Below are positions 1-6,202 of a stretch of 14,850 nucleotides of DNA, in pieces. The position numbers were made by a program, and so were the translations under genes. Each line of letters starts with the position of its first letter. Within the stretch, counting starts at the first letter, position 1. Under the pieces are notes generated by a model that worked only from the letters and a program-made list of their open reading frames with translations, was not told the DNA's origin and searched no databases. Source of the DNA: CAZJBP01 sp964544115 (lineage in GTDB: Bacteria > Verrucomicrobiota > Kiritimatiellia > UBA8416 > JADHWI01); the NCBI GenBank assembly GCA_964544115.1, contig CAZJBP010000094.1, positions 1 through 14,850 of the forward strand, in the 5' to 3' direction.

Positions 1-1248
1 TCGCGCGCGCGCCTGGAGGTCCTGCTCCAGGCCAAGCGGCGGGGAGCGCACTGCGCCGTGTTCATGAAGGATCGGCTGGAGGGGAGCCTGGCGGTGATCC
101 AGCTGGGCATCACGCTGGCGGGGGCAATCGCGGCAGCAACCGGCGGAGCGGCGACGCACAACTGGCTGGCGCCGCGGCTGGTGGCCTCGTTTGGGATCTC
201 GGAGGGAGCGGCGGGATTTCTCGCGCTCGTCCTGTTTGTCATGCCCCTCAGCGCAATGGCCATCGTCCTGGCGGAGTTGGTTCCCAAGATGATCGGAATC
301 AACAACAAGGAGTCGGTGGTCCTCGCGCTTTCGCCCGCCATGAAGATCGTCTCGGGGATCTTCAGGCCAGTGGTGTTCGTGTTCGAGACGGCCGTCAAGA
401 AGGTCATGCGGCTGGGTCACGGCAGCTGGGGGAGCGAGACGAGGGTGGCGGACGATCGCACCGGACTGCTGGAGCTGCGGGTGGCGGCGTCCCTGGCGCG
501 GGCCATGCGCATCATCGGTCCGCTGGAAGAGCGCATCGTCGTGTCAGCCGCACAGTTGTCCACGCGGACGGTGGCGCAGGCCATGGTTCCCGGGCGCGAC
601 GTGGCTACCATTCCGGTCACGGCATCCCTGGCGGAGGCGCTGATCGAAGCGCACTTGCACATGCACACGAGATACCCAGTCTGCACAGAACCCGGGAACC
701 CGCAGAGCATCACGGGGTACGTGACGTTCAAGGACATCGTCACCTCGCTGCGGGTGGCCCCGGGCGGAAATGGACTCCACGGCATCCTTCGACCCATCCG
801 GCGGATTCCCGTCCAGACGACCCTGGCCCAGACGCTGGGCGACATGATCCGCGACAAGGTCCACATCGCGCTGGCGACGGAGGGGATGGCCGTACGGGGG
901 CTGATCACCATGGAGGACATCGTTGAGGAGCTGGTCGGCGATATTCACGACGAATACGACCGCCTGCCGGCGCATCTGAGCCCGATTGGCGAAGGGTGGT
1001 TGGTCGGGGGAGGGGTGTCGATCGGGGAGTTGGCGAAGGTGATGGGCGGGGCCGCCCTGGCGGGCGTGGACGGCAAGCAGACGCTGGCCGAATGGGTGGA
1101 GCGAACGCGGGAGCTCTCTCCCCGCAGCGGCGACACGATCGAGATGGGCGGAGTGTCCATCCTGGTGCGGAAGATACGGCGAAACCGGCTTTCAGAAACC
1201 GTGGTGCGCCACCTGGATGCGCGGCCCGTCGGATCGGACGGCCTGTGA
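1..1248 (+). CDS. CNNM/CBS/CorC-HlyC domain membrane protein, 5' end cut by window edge
   Basis: This is a probable inner-membrane protein of the CNNM (DUF21)-CBS-CorC_HlyC family, linked in various members to Mg2+/Co2+ efflux or resistance. The frame is open from the first base (SRARLEVLLQAKRRGA...), which matches the loop before the second half of the DUF21 domain. The true start therefore lies outside the window, and the GTG at 58 is not the start. Visible in order are the IQLGITLAGAIA helix, a second hydrophobic segment around LALVLFVMPLSAMAIVLAELVPK (the family's E-x-x-PK motif), a CBS pair (RTVAQAMVPGRDV...GYVTFKDIVTSL and LHGILRPIRRIPV...LITMEDIVEELVGDI), and a C-terminal CorC_HlyC domain (SPIGEGWLVGGGVSIGEL). 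It ends at TGA 1246-1248. The next gene on the same strand starts 60-66 nt later and may be co-transcribed. The family is clear; the transported ion, if any, is not. Confidence 0.88.
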   Translation, partial: SRARLEVLLQAKRRGAHCAVFMKDRLEGSLAVIQLGITLAGAIAAATGGAATHNWLAPRLVASFGISEGAAGFLALVLFVMPLSAMAIVLAELVPKMIGINNKESVVLALSPAMKIVSGIFRPVVFVFETAVKKVMRLGHGSWGSETRVADDRTGLLELRVAASLARAMRIIGPLEERIVVSAAQLSTRTVAQAMVPGRDVATIPVTASLAEALIEAHLHMHTRYPVCTEPGNPQSITGYVTFKDIVTSLRVAPGGNGLHGILRPIRRIPVQTTLAQTLGDMIRDKVHIALATEGMAVRGLITMEDIVEELVGDIHDEYDRLPAHLSPIGEGWLVGGGVSIGELAKVMGGAALAGVDGKQTLAEWVERTRELSPRSGDTIEMGGVSILVRKIRRNRLSETVVRHLDARPVGSDGL

Positions 1249-1308
1249 CGGTGGGCCGGAATCGGTCGTGATAACAACGACCGTCCACCCGGCAGAAGGG
1301 CGGCGGGA

Positions 1309-2391
1309 GTGGACATGCTCAAGAACATAAACCGGATCGAAACGGTGGCGGCCGTCGTGGCCGTGGCACTGCTGGCCGCGGGTTGCCTCGTGGTGTTGCG
1401 CCCGTTCGTGTCGGCGATCCTGTGGGCCACGGTCCTGACCTACACCACGTGGCCGATGATGTTGCGCCTGCAGGGCTGGATGCGGGGCCGGCGGTCTCTG
1501 GCTGCCTTCACGATGACAGCCCTGCTCGCACTGGTCATGGTCCTGCCCTTCGTGGTCGCCGGGATCAAGCTGACGGAGAACGTATCGCGACTGGAAGACC
1601 TGTTTCGGTTCCTGCACGGCGGATTGCCGCCGGAAGCGCCCGCATGGCTGCGGGAACGGCCCTTGATCGGTCCGGCCATCGAGCGCATCTGGCCGCAGTT
1701 CACACAGGACACCGGCTGGCTGCCGGACACTCTGAAGACCGCGGGCATGGGCGCTGGAAAGTGGCTGCTGACACACAGCATCGATTTCGGCATGGGCGTT
1801 CTGCAACTCGTGCTCAGCGTGGTGATTGCATTCGTGTTCTACCGTGACGGCGAGCGCGTGGCGGCCCGGATTTCCGCCGGGGCCCAGCGCATTGCGGGCG
1901 ACGTGTCGCAGCACCTGCTGTCGGTCGCCGGCAACACCGTCCGCGCCGTGGTGTACGGAACCATCGGCACGGCACTGGCGCAGGCAATTGCGGCGACCCT
2001 CGGGTTCTGGGTGGCCGGCGTGCCCTCACCCTTCCTGCTGGGGTTGCTGACGTTCCTGCTGGCGCTGGTCCCGGCGGGTCCGCCGTTCGTCTGGGTGCCG
2101 GCGACGATCGGATTGTTCTTTGCCGGGCACGTGGGCTGGGGCGTCTTCCTGGCCGTCTGGGGGGGGCTCGTCATCAGCGGCGTAGACAACTTCATCCGTC
2201 CGTACCTCATCAGCCGTGGCACCGAACTTCCGTTTATCATCGTCCTGCTGGGCGCCATCGGCGGGGTGATCGGCTTCGGGTTCATCGGGCTCTTTCTGGG
2301 GCCGGTCCTGCTGTCCGTCAGCTTCGCACTGGTGCGGGAGTTCACCGCCATCCGCAAGTCGCCGCTGGCAACGACCAGGGCGACAGATTGA
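1309..2391 (+). CDS. AI-2E/PerM-family transporter
   Basis: This is a polytopic inner-membrane protein of the AI-2E exporter/PerM family (PF01594 type). Members range from putative AI-2 exporters to Na+/H+ antiporters, so the substrate cannot be read here. The 360 residues fit the family's usual 340-370. The order is two N-terminal hydrophobic segments (about 13-50), one near 65-90, a long soluble stretch with amphipathic helices (about 90-165), a helix near 170-190, and a C-terminal bundle with the family's glycine-rich features (GVPSPFLLGLLTFLLALVP, then VDNFIRPYLISRGTELPFIIVLLGAIGGVIGFGFIGLFLGPV). The segment ending FIGLFLGPVLLSV is characteristic. There are two start options, GTG 1309 and ATG 1315. 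GGGAG at 1305-1309 sits 5 nt before the ATG, while AGAAGGG at 1294-1300 sits 8 nt before the GTG. The ATG is slightly preferred biologically. It follows the CNNM gene closely. Confidence 0.88.
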   Translation: MDMLKNINRIETVAAVVAVALLAAGCLVVLRPFVSAILWATVLTYTTWPMMLRLQGWMRGRRSLAAFTMTALLALVMVLPFVVAGIKLTENVSRLEDLFRFLHGGLPPEAPAWLRERPLIGPAIERIWPQFTQDTGWLPDTLKTAGMGAGKWLLTHSIDFGMGVLQLVLSVVIAFVFYRDGERVAARISAGAQRIAGDVSQHLLSVAGNTVRAVVYGTIGTALAQAIAATLGFWVAGVPSPFLLGLLTFLLALVPAGPPFVWVPATIGLFFAGHVGWGVFLAVWGGLVISGVDNFIRPYLISRGTELPFIIVLLGAIGGVIGFGFIGLFLGPVLLSVSFALVREFTAIRKSPLATTRATD

Positions 2392-2506
2392 GAAGGGACC
2401 GTTCCGGGGCGACCGCCTCGCATCCCAGATTCGCCTTGCTTTTACAGCCCAACGGCCCGCAAAATGCGCGCCTCATTGACCTTAGGACCAGCTGAGGACC
2501 CAACCG

Positions 2507-3322
2507 ATGAACGATGAAGCCAAGAAGACCGCGTCCGCCACCGAGGACGTCGAAGTAACACAGGCGGACGAAGGCGCGCACGCTGCGGAGAAGCCCGTCT
2601 CGCAATCGGCTGACGGCTTGGCTGAGATCCAGGTCTGGCGGGATTTTGCGGCCCAATACGGGCGACAGACCCTGACGGCGCTGATCATCGTGGCAGTCGT
2701 CGCCGGCGGGTTCCGCTTCTATCGCCACCGTTCGCGCGTCCAGGCCGAGGAGGCCAGGGGGGAGCTGTTCAAGGCCAGCACCCTGAGCGAGCGCCAAAGC
2801 TGGGTCGAGCGCTATCCCAAGTCCGATGCGGCCCCCATTGGCCAGCTGCGCCTGGCGGCGGCACAGTACTCGGCGGGTAGCTACGGGCGCGCCAAGGAGA
2901 TTTACCAGGAATTCCTCCGCCAGCATCCTACGCACGAATTTGCCCCCATGGCTGAGATGGGCCTTGCCCATAGCCTCGACGCAGCGGGGATGACCGAGGA
3001 GGGTCTCAAGGCCTTCGAGGCGTTCATGGCGTCTCACCCGAAGCACTTCCTATACGTGGAGGCCGTGGTAGGGAAGTCGCGTTGCCTGCTGCAACTGGGT
3101 CGGGCCGAGGAGGCGCGGACGGCCTGCGAAGACTACATCGCGGCCAACGCCGGGACCCCGGGAACCCAGCGCGTGCAGGAGTGGCTGAAGCGTGTGAACC
3201 GGGCGATCCGCAGGGGACCGGCGGCGGCCGCGTCGGCCGCGACACCCCTGAACCTTGACGCCGCGTCCCAGAGCGTCTCGACGAACGTGATCGACCTCAC
3301 CGCCAAGCCGCCGACGCCCTGA
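2507..3322 (+). CDS. Single-pass membrane protein with TPR-like repeats
   Basis: This protein has a short acidic cytoplasmic N-terminus (about 1-50), one transmembrane helix at about 54-71 (TLTALIIVAVVAGGFRF) followed by a basic RHRSR stop, and then a periplasmic-side helical region. That region looks like tetratricopeptide repeats: units with the alternating small/aromatic TPR pattern include AAAQYSAGSYGRAKEIYQEF, GLAHSLDAAGMTEEGLKAF and GKSRCLLQLGRAEEARTACE. The last 60 residues are Ala/Pro/Thr-rich and low in complexity. The layout resembles YfgM/BamB-associated TPR proteins, which help folding near the Sec translocon or the Bam complex, but no diagnostic motif proves that role. ATG 2507 is preceded by GAGGA (2494-2498) at 8 nt spacing. 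A weak promoter-like pair (TTGCTT 2436-2441, CAAAAT 2460-2465) lies in the 115-nt gap upstream. Confidence 0.8.
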   Translation: MNDEAKKTASATEDVEVTQADEGAHAAEKPVSQSADGLAEIQVWRDFAAQYGRQTLTALIIVAVVAGGFRFYRHRSRVQAEEARGELFKASTLSERQSWVERYPKSDAAPIGQLRLAAAQYSAGSYGRAKEIYQEFLRQHPTHEFAPMAEMGLAHSLDAAGMTEEGLKAFEAFMASHPKHFLYVEAVVGKSRCLLQLGRAEEARTACEDYIAANAGTPGTQRVQEWLKRVNRAIRRGPAAAASAATPLNLDAASQSVSTNVIDLTAKPPTP

Positions 3323-3382
3323 CCCGCACAGGTCCTCGCCTGCGCTGCAAGCCTGCACCGGGGAACGAACGCCGGGACTCTG

Positions 3383-3407
3383 CGCGTCAGCGTTTCAACG
3401 AGACGCG
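3383..3407. terminator. Hairpin between convergent genes, possible shared terminator
   Basis: Arms CGCGTC (3383-3388) and GACGCG (3402-3407) are perfect reverse complements, with a partial inner pairing CGTT/AACG between them. It lies in the 86-nt gap where the TPR gene (+) and tatA (-) converge, so it could stop transcription from both sides. There is no T tract on either strand, so intrinsic termination is not certain. Confidence 0.35.
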
Positions 3408-3408
3408 G

Positions 3409-3609
3409 TCAATTGTCCTTTGACGCGTCCTTCTTCTTGTCCGACTCGTTCTCGCCGCGCAGCCCTTCCTCACGCCCCTTCTTAAACTCGCTGAGGCTGC
3501 GCCCTAGCGACCGGGCCAGATCCGGAAGGCGCCTCGCGCCGAAGAGGAGAAGCACAACCACAAGGATGAGAATCAGTTCAAACGGCCCGGGAGGAGAAAT
3601 CGCAAGCAT
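3409..3609 (-). CDS. tatA: Twin-arginine translocase subunit TatA/TatE
   Basis: This is the small pore-forming component of the Tat pathway, which exports folded proteins across the cytoplasmic membrane. The 66 residues show the family layout. A short N-terminus carries the membrane helix (about 9-24, PFELILILVVVLLLFG). A hinge FGARRLPDLARSLG follows, then an amphipathic helix with the conserved F-G..-LP-x-L-a-r-x-l-G pattern and EFKKG. The charged tail (ENESDKKKDASKDN) is probably disordered. The short length and lack of a long tail favour TatA/E over TatB. ATG 3609 is preceded by TAAGGAG (3615-3621) at 5 nt spacing. It is the last gene of the minus-strand block, 87 nt after smpB, and a possible promoter lies in that gap. 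No tatC is visible in the window. Confidence 0.93.
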   Translation of the reverse strand: MLAISPPGPFELILILVVVLLLFGARRLPDLARSLGRSLSEFKKGREEGLRGENESDKKKDASKDN

Positions 3610-3630
3610 GGCAACTCCTTACTGCACGCG

Positions 3631-3660
3631 ATCATCCCACCGACGCGGGGGGCCTGACAA
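3631..3660 (-). promoter_or_regulatory. Possible promoter for tatA
   Basis: Read on the minus strand, TTGTCA (3655-3660, 5/6 match to TTGACA) is followed 18 nt later by GATGAT (3631-3636, 4/6 match to TATAAT), just upstream of the tatA ribosome binding site. The match is fair but not decisive. tatA may also be read through from smpB. Confidence 0.35.
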
Positions 3661-3696
3661 GGGAAAAGGCGGGCACCGGAACGCACGGGCGCATGG

Positions 3697-4176
3697 CTAG
3701 GCGCGCTGGCGGCGGTGGTCGGCGATGGCGCGATCGGCCTCACGCTGGGCCGTCTGACGCTTGAGCGTTTCGCGCTTGTCCGTTTGACGTTTCCCGCGGC
3801 AGACGCCGACTTCGAGTTTGACCCGCCCCTTCTTGATATACACCGAGAGCGGGATCAGCGTGTGGCCCTGCTGCTCGCTGTGGGCCGCCAGCCGAAGGAT
3901 CTCGCGCTTGTGAAGCAGCAGGCGGCGGCGGCGCTTCGGTGCGTGGTTGAAGCGGTTGCCGCACTCGTAGGCGGGAATCTCCATCCCCAGCACGAAGGCC
4001 TCGCCGCGCTCGATCTGGCAATAGGCGCCGACCAGGCTGCCCTGGGCCTGGCGGAGGGATTTGACTTCGGTGCCGACGAGCTCCAAGCCGGCCTCGATGC
4101 GGTCAAGCACCTGGTAATCGTGAAGCGCTTTACGGTGGCTGATCAGCCGCCGGAAGGCGTCATCTTGGCTGGGCAT
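3697..4176 (-). CDS. smpB: SsrA-binding protein SmpB
   Basis: SmpB is the tmRNA partner in trans-translation; it helps load tmRNA into stalled ribosomes and stands in for the missing codon-anticodon contact. The 159 residues fit the family (about 150-160). Motifs include HDYQVLDRIEAGLELVGTEVKSLR, the GSLVGAYCQIERGEAFVLG strand, IPAYE..NRFNHAPKRRRRLLLHKREI and IPLSVYIKKGRVKLEVGVCRGKRQTDKRET. The basic helical C-terminal tail is the part that enters the ribosomal mRNA channel. I chose ATG 4176 because GGGGAG (complement of 4185-4190) lies 8 nt upstream and MPSQDDAF fits the family. The longer frame to 4248 would overlap rpoZ and adds unrelated residues. The ribosome site lies in the stem of a small hairpin (4184-4199), which could dampen initiation. 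rpoZ ends 55 nt upstream, so co-transcription is likely. Confidence 0.94.
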   Translation of the reverse strand: MPSQDDAFRRLISHRKALHDYQVLDRIEAGLELVGTEVKSLRQAQGSLVGAYCQIERGEAFVLGMEIPAYECGNRFNHAPKRRRRLLLHKREILRLAAHSEQQGHTLIPLSVYIKKGRVKLEVGVCRGKRQTDKRETLKRQTAQREADRAIADHRRQRA

Positions 4177-4201
4177 GCGTCCGTCTCCCCGCGCGGAGAG
4201 A

Positions 4202-4216
4202 GGTCCGCCGCGGACC
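4202..4216. repeat. Short inverted repeat between rpoZ and smpB
   Basis: GGTCCGC (4202-4208) and GCGGACC (4210-4216) form a 7-bp perfect inverted repeat around one base. It sits just after rpoZ and before the smpB ribosome-site hairpin. It may be an RNA structure in a shared transcript. No function is proven. Confidence 0.4.
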
Positions 4217-4231
4217 CGTGGGGCGCACAGG

Positions 4232-4453
4232 TCAGTTCGCGCCATCAACCGGGGCGAACTCGATCTCCGCCACCAGTTTACCCTCGGCGATCTCCCTCAG
4301 CGCGATGTCCACCCTCTCTTCATTGGGTCCGCTCGGCTTGACGTACGGGCGGAACCCGGCATTGAGCTGCCGGACACGCTTGGAAACAGCGTTGATCAGA
4401 ACCGGAATGCAGGGGATGCGTTCCTTGGCTTTCTCGAGCAGTTCAACGTTCAA
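4232..4453 (-). CDS. rpoZ: RNA polymerase omega subunit, short form
   Basis: Omega is a small subunit that assists assembly of beta' into RNA polymerase. The product has 73 residues, shorter than E. coli omega (91), but keeps the core signatures: VLINAVSKRVRQL (matching the family's V-x-x-A-x-R-A-R-Q-L helix) and VDIALREIAEGKL (matching IALREI-x-EG). The short acidic C-terminus is typical of omega outside Proteobacteria. The start is TTG 4453. A strong AGGAGGT (complement of 4461-4467) is spaced 7 nt from it. An ATG directly touching that site (4458-4460) is out of frame and ends after five codons. The gene has its own promoter in the gap after era. It runs into smpB on the same strand. Confidence 0.88.
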   Translation of the reverse strand: MNVELLEKAKERIPCIPVLINAVSKRVRQLNAGFRPYVKPSGPNEERVDIALREIAEGKLVAEIEFAPVDGAN

Positions 4454-4460
4454 CAGTCAT

Positions 4461-4467
4461 ACCTCCT
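4461..4467 (-). promoter_or_regulatory. Strong ribosome binding site fixing the TTG start of rpoZ
   Basis: AGGAGGT on the minus strand, near-perfect to anti-SD, lies 7 nt before TTG 4453. It directly abuts an out-of-frame ATG (4458-4460), too close to be used normally. This spacing is what decides the rpoZ start. Confidence 0.75.
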
Positions 4468-4489
4468 GAAAGAAAGAGAAGCGGGTGGG

Positions 4490-4518
4490 ACTATAGGTTA
4501 CCGTGAACCCCATGTCAA
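4490..4518 (-). promoter_or_regulatory. Near-consensus sigma-70-type promoter of rpoZ
   Basis: On the minus strand TTGACA (4513-4518, 6/6) is followed by a 17-bp spacer and TATAGT (4490-4495, 5/6). Transcription should start near 4483, giving a leader of about 30 nt that carries the rpoZ ribosome site. The promoter lies wholly in the 83-nt era-rpoZ gap. It would let rpoZ, smpB and perhaps tatA be expressed independently of the upstream lipid gene and era. Confidence 0.75.
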
Positions 4519-4536
4519 ACCCCCAATCAGGGCCCC

Positions 4537-5439
4537 TCAGACGTAACCCAACTGCTTCAGAATCCAGATGTTGCCGGCCCAGTTGCGCTCGACCTTCACC
4601 CAGAGCCGCAGCGTGACCCGGCATTCGTAGATGTTCCCGATCTCCCGCTCGGCGGCCCGGGTGACGCGTCGGATCAAGCGGCCCTTATCGCCGATGACAA
4701 TGCCCTTCTGAGACGGCTTATCGACGTAAATCAGGGCGTCCACGTCCCACGCCCCTTCCTTCTCGGTCACCTGATCAACCTGCACCGCCATCGCATGCGG
4801 TAGTTCGTCCGTGAGGTTCTCATAGAACTTCTCGCGAACGATGTCCGCGATGGCCAGGTTCCTCGGCAGATCGGTCAGAACGTCCGGCGGGAACAGCGGC
4901 TCACCCTCGGGCAGCAGGTCGAAGACGCGGCCCACCAGCTCTTCACAGCCGGCACCTGTGCGGGCGGAGACATCGATCCAGCCCTCGGGAGCCCGGGCCG
5001 CCTCGCCGACGGTGGCGGCCACCCTCAGCCACAGCTCCTGGTAAGCCTGGGAACGGGGCCCCTCGACATCCGACTTGTTCACCGCCACCAGCCACGGCGC
5101 GCCCTGGCGCGCCAGCTTCAGCATCCACCCCTCGTCCTCGTCTCGCGGCGGCTCCCCGCCGTCCACCACCAGCAGTACCGCCTCCACGTCCTCCATCGCC
5201 ATCCGCGCCAGCCGATTCAGGGCGCGGCCGAGATCGCTCGGGGCTTTATGGATGCCCGGCGAGTCCACAAACACCGCCTGACCTCGCGCCTCGGTCAGAA
5301 CGCCCCGCACGAGCAAACGCGTCGTCTGGGCCACCGAGCTGGTAATACTGACCTTCTCGCCCAGGATGCTGTTCAGAAGCGTGGATTTGCCGACGTTCGC
5401 GCGCCCCACCAGGGCCACTGTGCCTGCCTTGGACCTCAT
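4537..5439 (-). CDS. era: GTPase Era
   Basis: Era is a membrane-associated GTPase that binds the 3' end of 16S rRNA and supports 30S subunit maturation. The 300 residues match the family length. The GTPase motifs are G1 GRANVGKS (12-19), a G2/switch region containing VAQTTR, G3 DSPGIH (the usual DTPGIH with Ser for Thr), G4 NKSD and G5 VSART. The C-terminal KH domain has GIVIGDKG with its G-x-x-G loop and ends in LWVKVERNWAGN...LKQLGYV, as is typical of Era. I chose ATG 5439, which gives MRSKAGTVALVGRANVGKS. GGAGG lies 8 nt upstream, and the longer frame to 5508 would run deep into the preceding gene. The ATG overlaps that gene's TGA (TGATG), which suggests translational coupling. Confidence 0.95.
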   Translation of the reverse strand: MRSKAGTVALVGRANVGKSTLLNSILGEKVSITSSVAQTTRLLVRGVLTEARGQAVFVDSPGIHKAPSDLGRALNRLARMAMEDVEAVLLVVDGGEPPRDEDEGWMLKLARQGAPWLVAVNKSDVEGPRSQAYQELWLRVAATVGEAARAPEGWIDVSARTGAGCEELVGRVFDLLPEGEPLFPPDVLTDLPRNLAIADIVREKFYENLTDELPHAMAVQVDQVTEKEGAWDVDALIYVDKPSQKGIVIGDKGRLIRRVTRAAEREIGNIYECRVTLRLWVKVERNWAGNIWILKQLGYV

Positions 5440-6041
5440 CAAGACTGCCTCCGTTCCCCCTGGCGCAGCCGCCAGGCGTGCCAGGACGTGGGCACATTGG
5501 CCCGCCATTCACTCAACATGAGAGTCATCGCGACCTCCTCCACTCCCTCCAGCACCGCGAAGGGAATGCTCAGGCGGAACGGCCAGGGAGAGACGCCGAG
5601 AAACAGCAGGAGGAGGGACATTCCCACCAGGACCGCCGAAAGCTTGGCGCCCCACGTATGGTAAGAGGTCGGGCGACCGTACTTGATCACCCCCAGCAGC
5701 GTGGGAACGAAGTAGCTCAGCAACCCGGCGACGATGAAGCCGGCCTCGCGCACAACGATGTCCGGCCAGAGCGTCAACACCCCCAGCGGCATGGCGATGA
5801 CCAGCGCCAGATCGCCGTAGCTGTCGAGTCTGGCGCCCAGCACCGACTCCTGGTGAAGCCGGCGCGCCAAGAACCCGTCGGCGCAGTCCGATGCCAACGT
5901 CATGGCGTATAACACCATGAAGCCAAGGGAGTTCCCCGCCCACGCCAGGCCAAGGAGGACCGGAGCCGCCAACACCCGGAACAGGCTCAGCGCGTTCGGC
6001 AGGTTCGCCACGGACAGCCTCAGTATCGATCCTCCGGACAT
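5439..6041 (-). CDS. CDP-alcohol phosphatidyltransferase family protein
   Basis: This integral membrane enzyme joins a CDP-linked lipid to an alcohol, as in phosphatidylglycerophosphate synthase. The full catalytic signature D-x2-DG-x2-AR-x8-G-x3-D-x3-D is present (DCADGFLARR...G...D...D, in SDCADGFLARRLHQESVLG followed by ARLDSYGD). Around it are about six hydrophobic helices, and the length of roughly 190-200 fits. The alcohol substrate (glycerol phosphate, inositol phosphate or other) cannot be read, so no symbol is given. Start choice is uncertain. ATG 6041 and ATG 6053 lie at or inside the likely promoter. GTG 6011 has GAGG 6 nt upstream and gives MANLPNALSLFRV, a typical family N-terminus, so it is a strong alternative. 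The last base of its stop is shared with the start of era. Confidence 0.87.
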   Translation of the reverse strand: MSGGSILRLSVANLPNALSLFRVLAAPVLLGLAWAGNSLGFMVLYAMTLASDCADGFLARRLHQESVLGARLDSYGDLALVIAMPLGVLTLWPDIVVREAGFIVAGLLSYFVPTLLGVIKYGRPTSYHTWGAKLSAVLVGMSLLLLFLGVSPWPFRLSIPFAVLEGVEEVAMTLMLSEWRANVPTSWHAWRLRQGERRQS

Positions 6042-6048
6042 GGGAGCT

Positions 6049-6078
6049 ACCATAGGGGCAGGCAACTCGCCGCGTCAA
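6049..6078 (-). promoter_or_regulatory. Probable promoter of the CDP-alcohol phosphatidyltransferase-era unit
   Basis: On the minus strand TTGACG (6073-6078, 5/6) is followed by an 18-bp spacer and TATGGT (6049-6054, 4/6). The predicted start point is near 6042. That puts ATG 6053 inside the -10 box and ATG 6041 at the very 5' end of the message, while GTG 6011 would have a normal leader of about 30 nt with a ribosome site. Confidence 0.55.
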
Positions 6079-6089
6079 GCTCACCGGCT

Positions 6090-6117
6090 GAAAGGCGCGG
6101 CTCGTCTGCCGCCTTTC
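6090..6117. repeat. 8-bp inverted repeat in the divergent gap
   Basis: GAAAGGCG (6090-6097) and CGCCTTTC (6110-6117) are perfect reverse complements separated by 12 nt. The repeat lies between the promoter of the lipid gene and the sensor-kinase gene, just upstream of the -35 box. It could be a regulator binding site or an RNA hairpin at the kinase leader. No family is recognised. Confidence 0.45.
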
Positions 6118-6202
6118 GACTCGACATCCGCCCTGACGAGCACGTACGTTCCGGCTGCACGCGGGTACTCCTCAAGCCGGTTCTCACTGCAAGCGGGTGG
6201 TC

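Noticed and set aside
4177..4248. Upstream extension of smpB to ATG 4248
   Set aside because: It would overlap the end of rpoZ and adds residues absent from SmpB, whereas ATG 4176 has a good ribosome site.
4458..4460. ATG directly next to the rpoZ ribosome site
   Set aside because: It is out of frame with rpoZ, has no spacing from the ribosome site and hits a stop after five codons.
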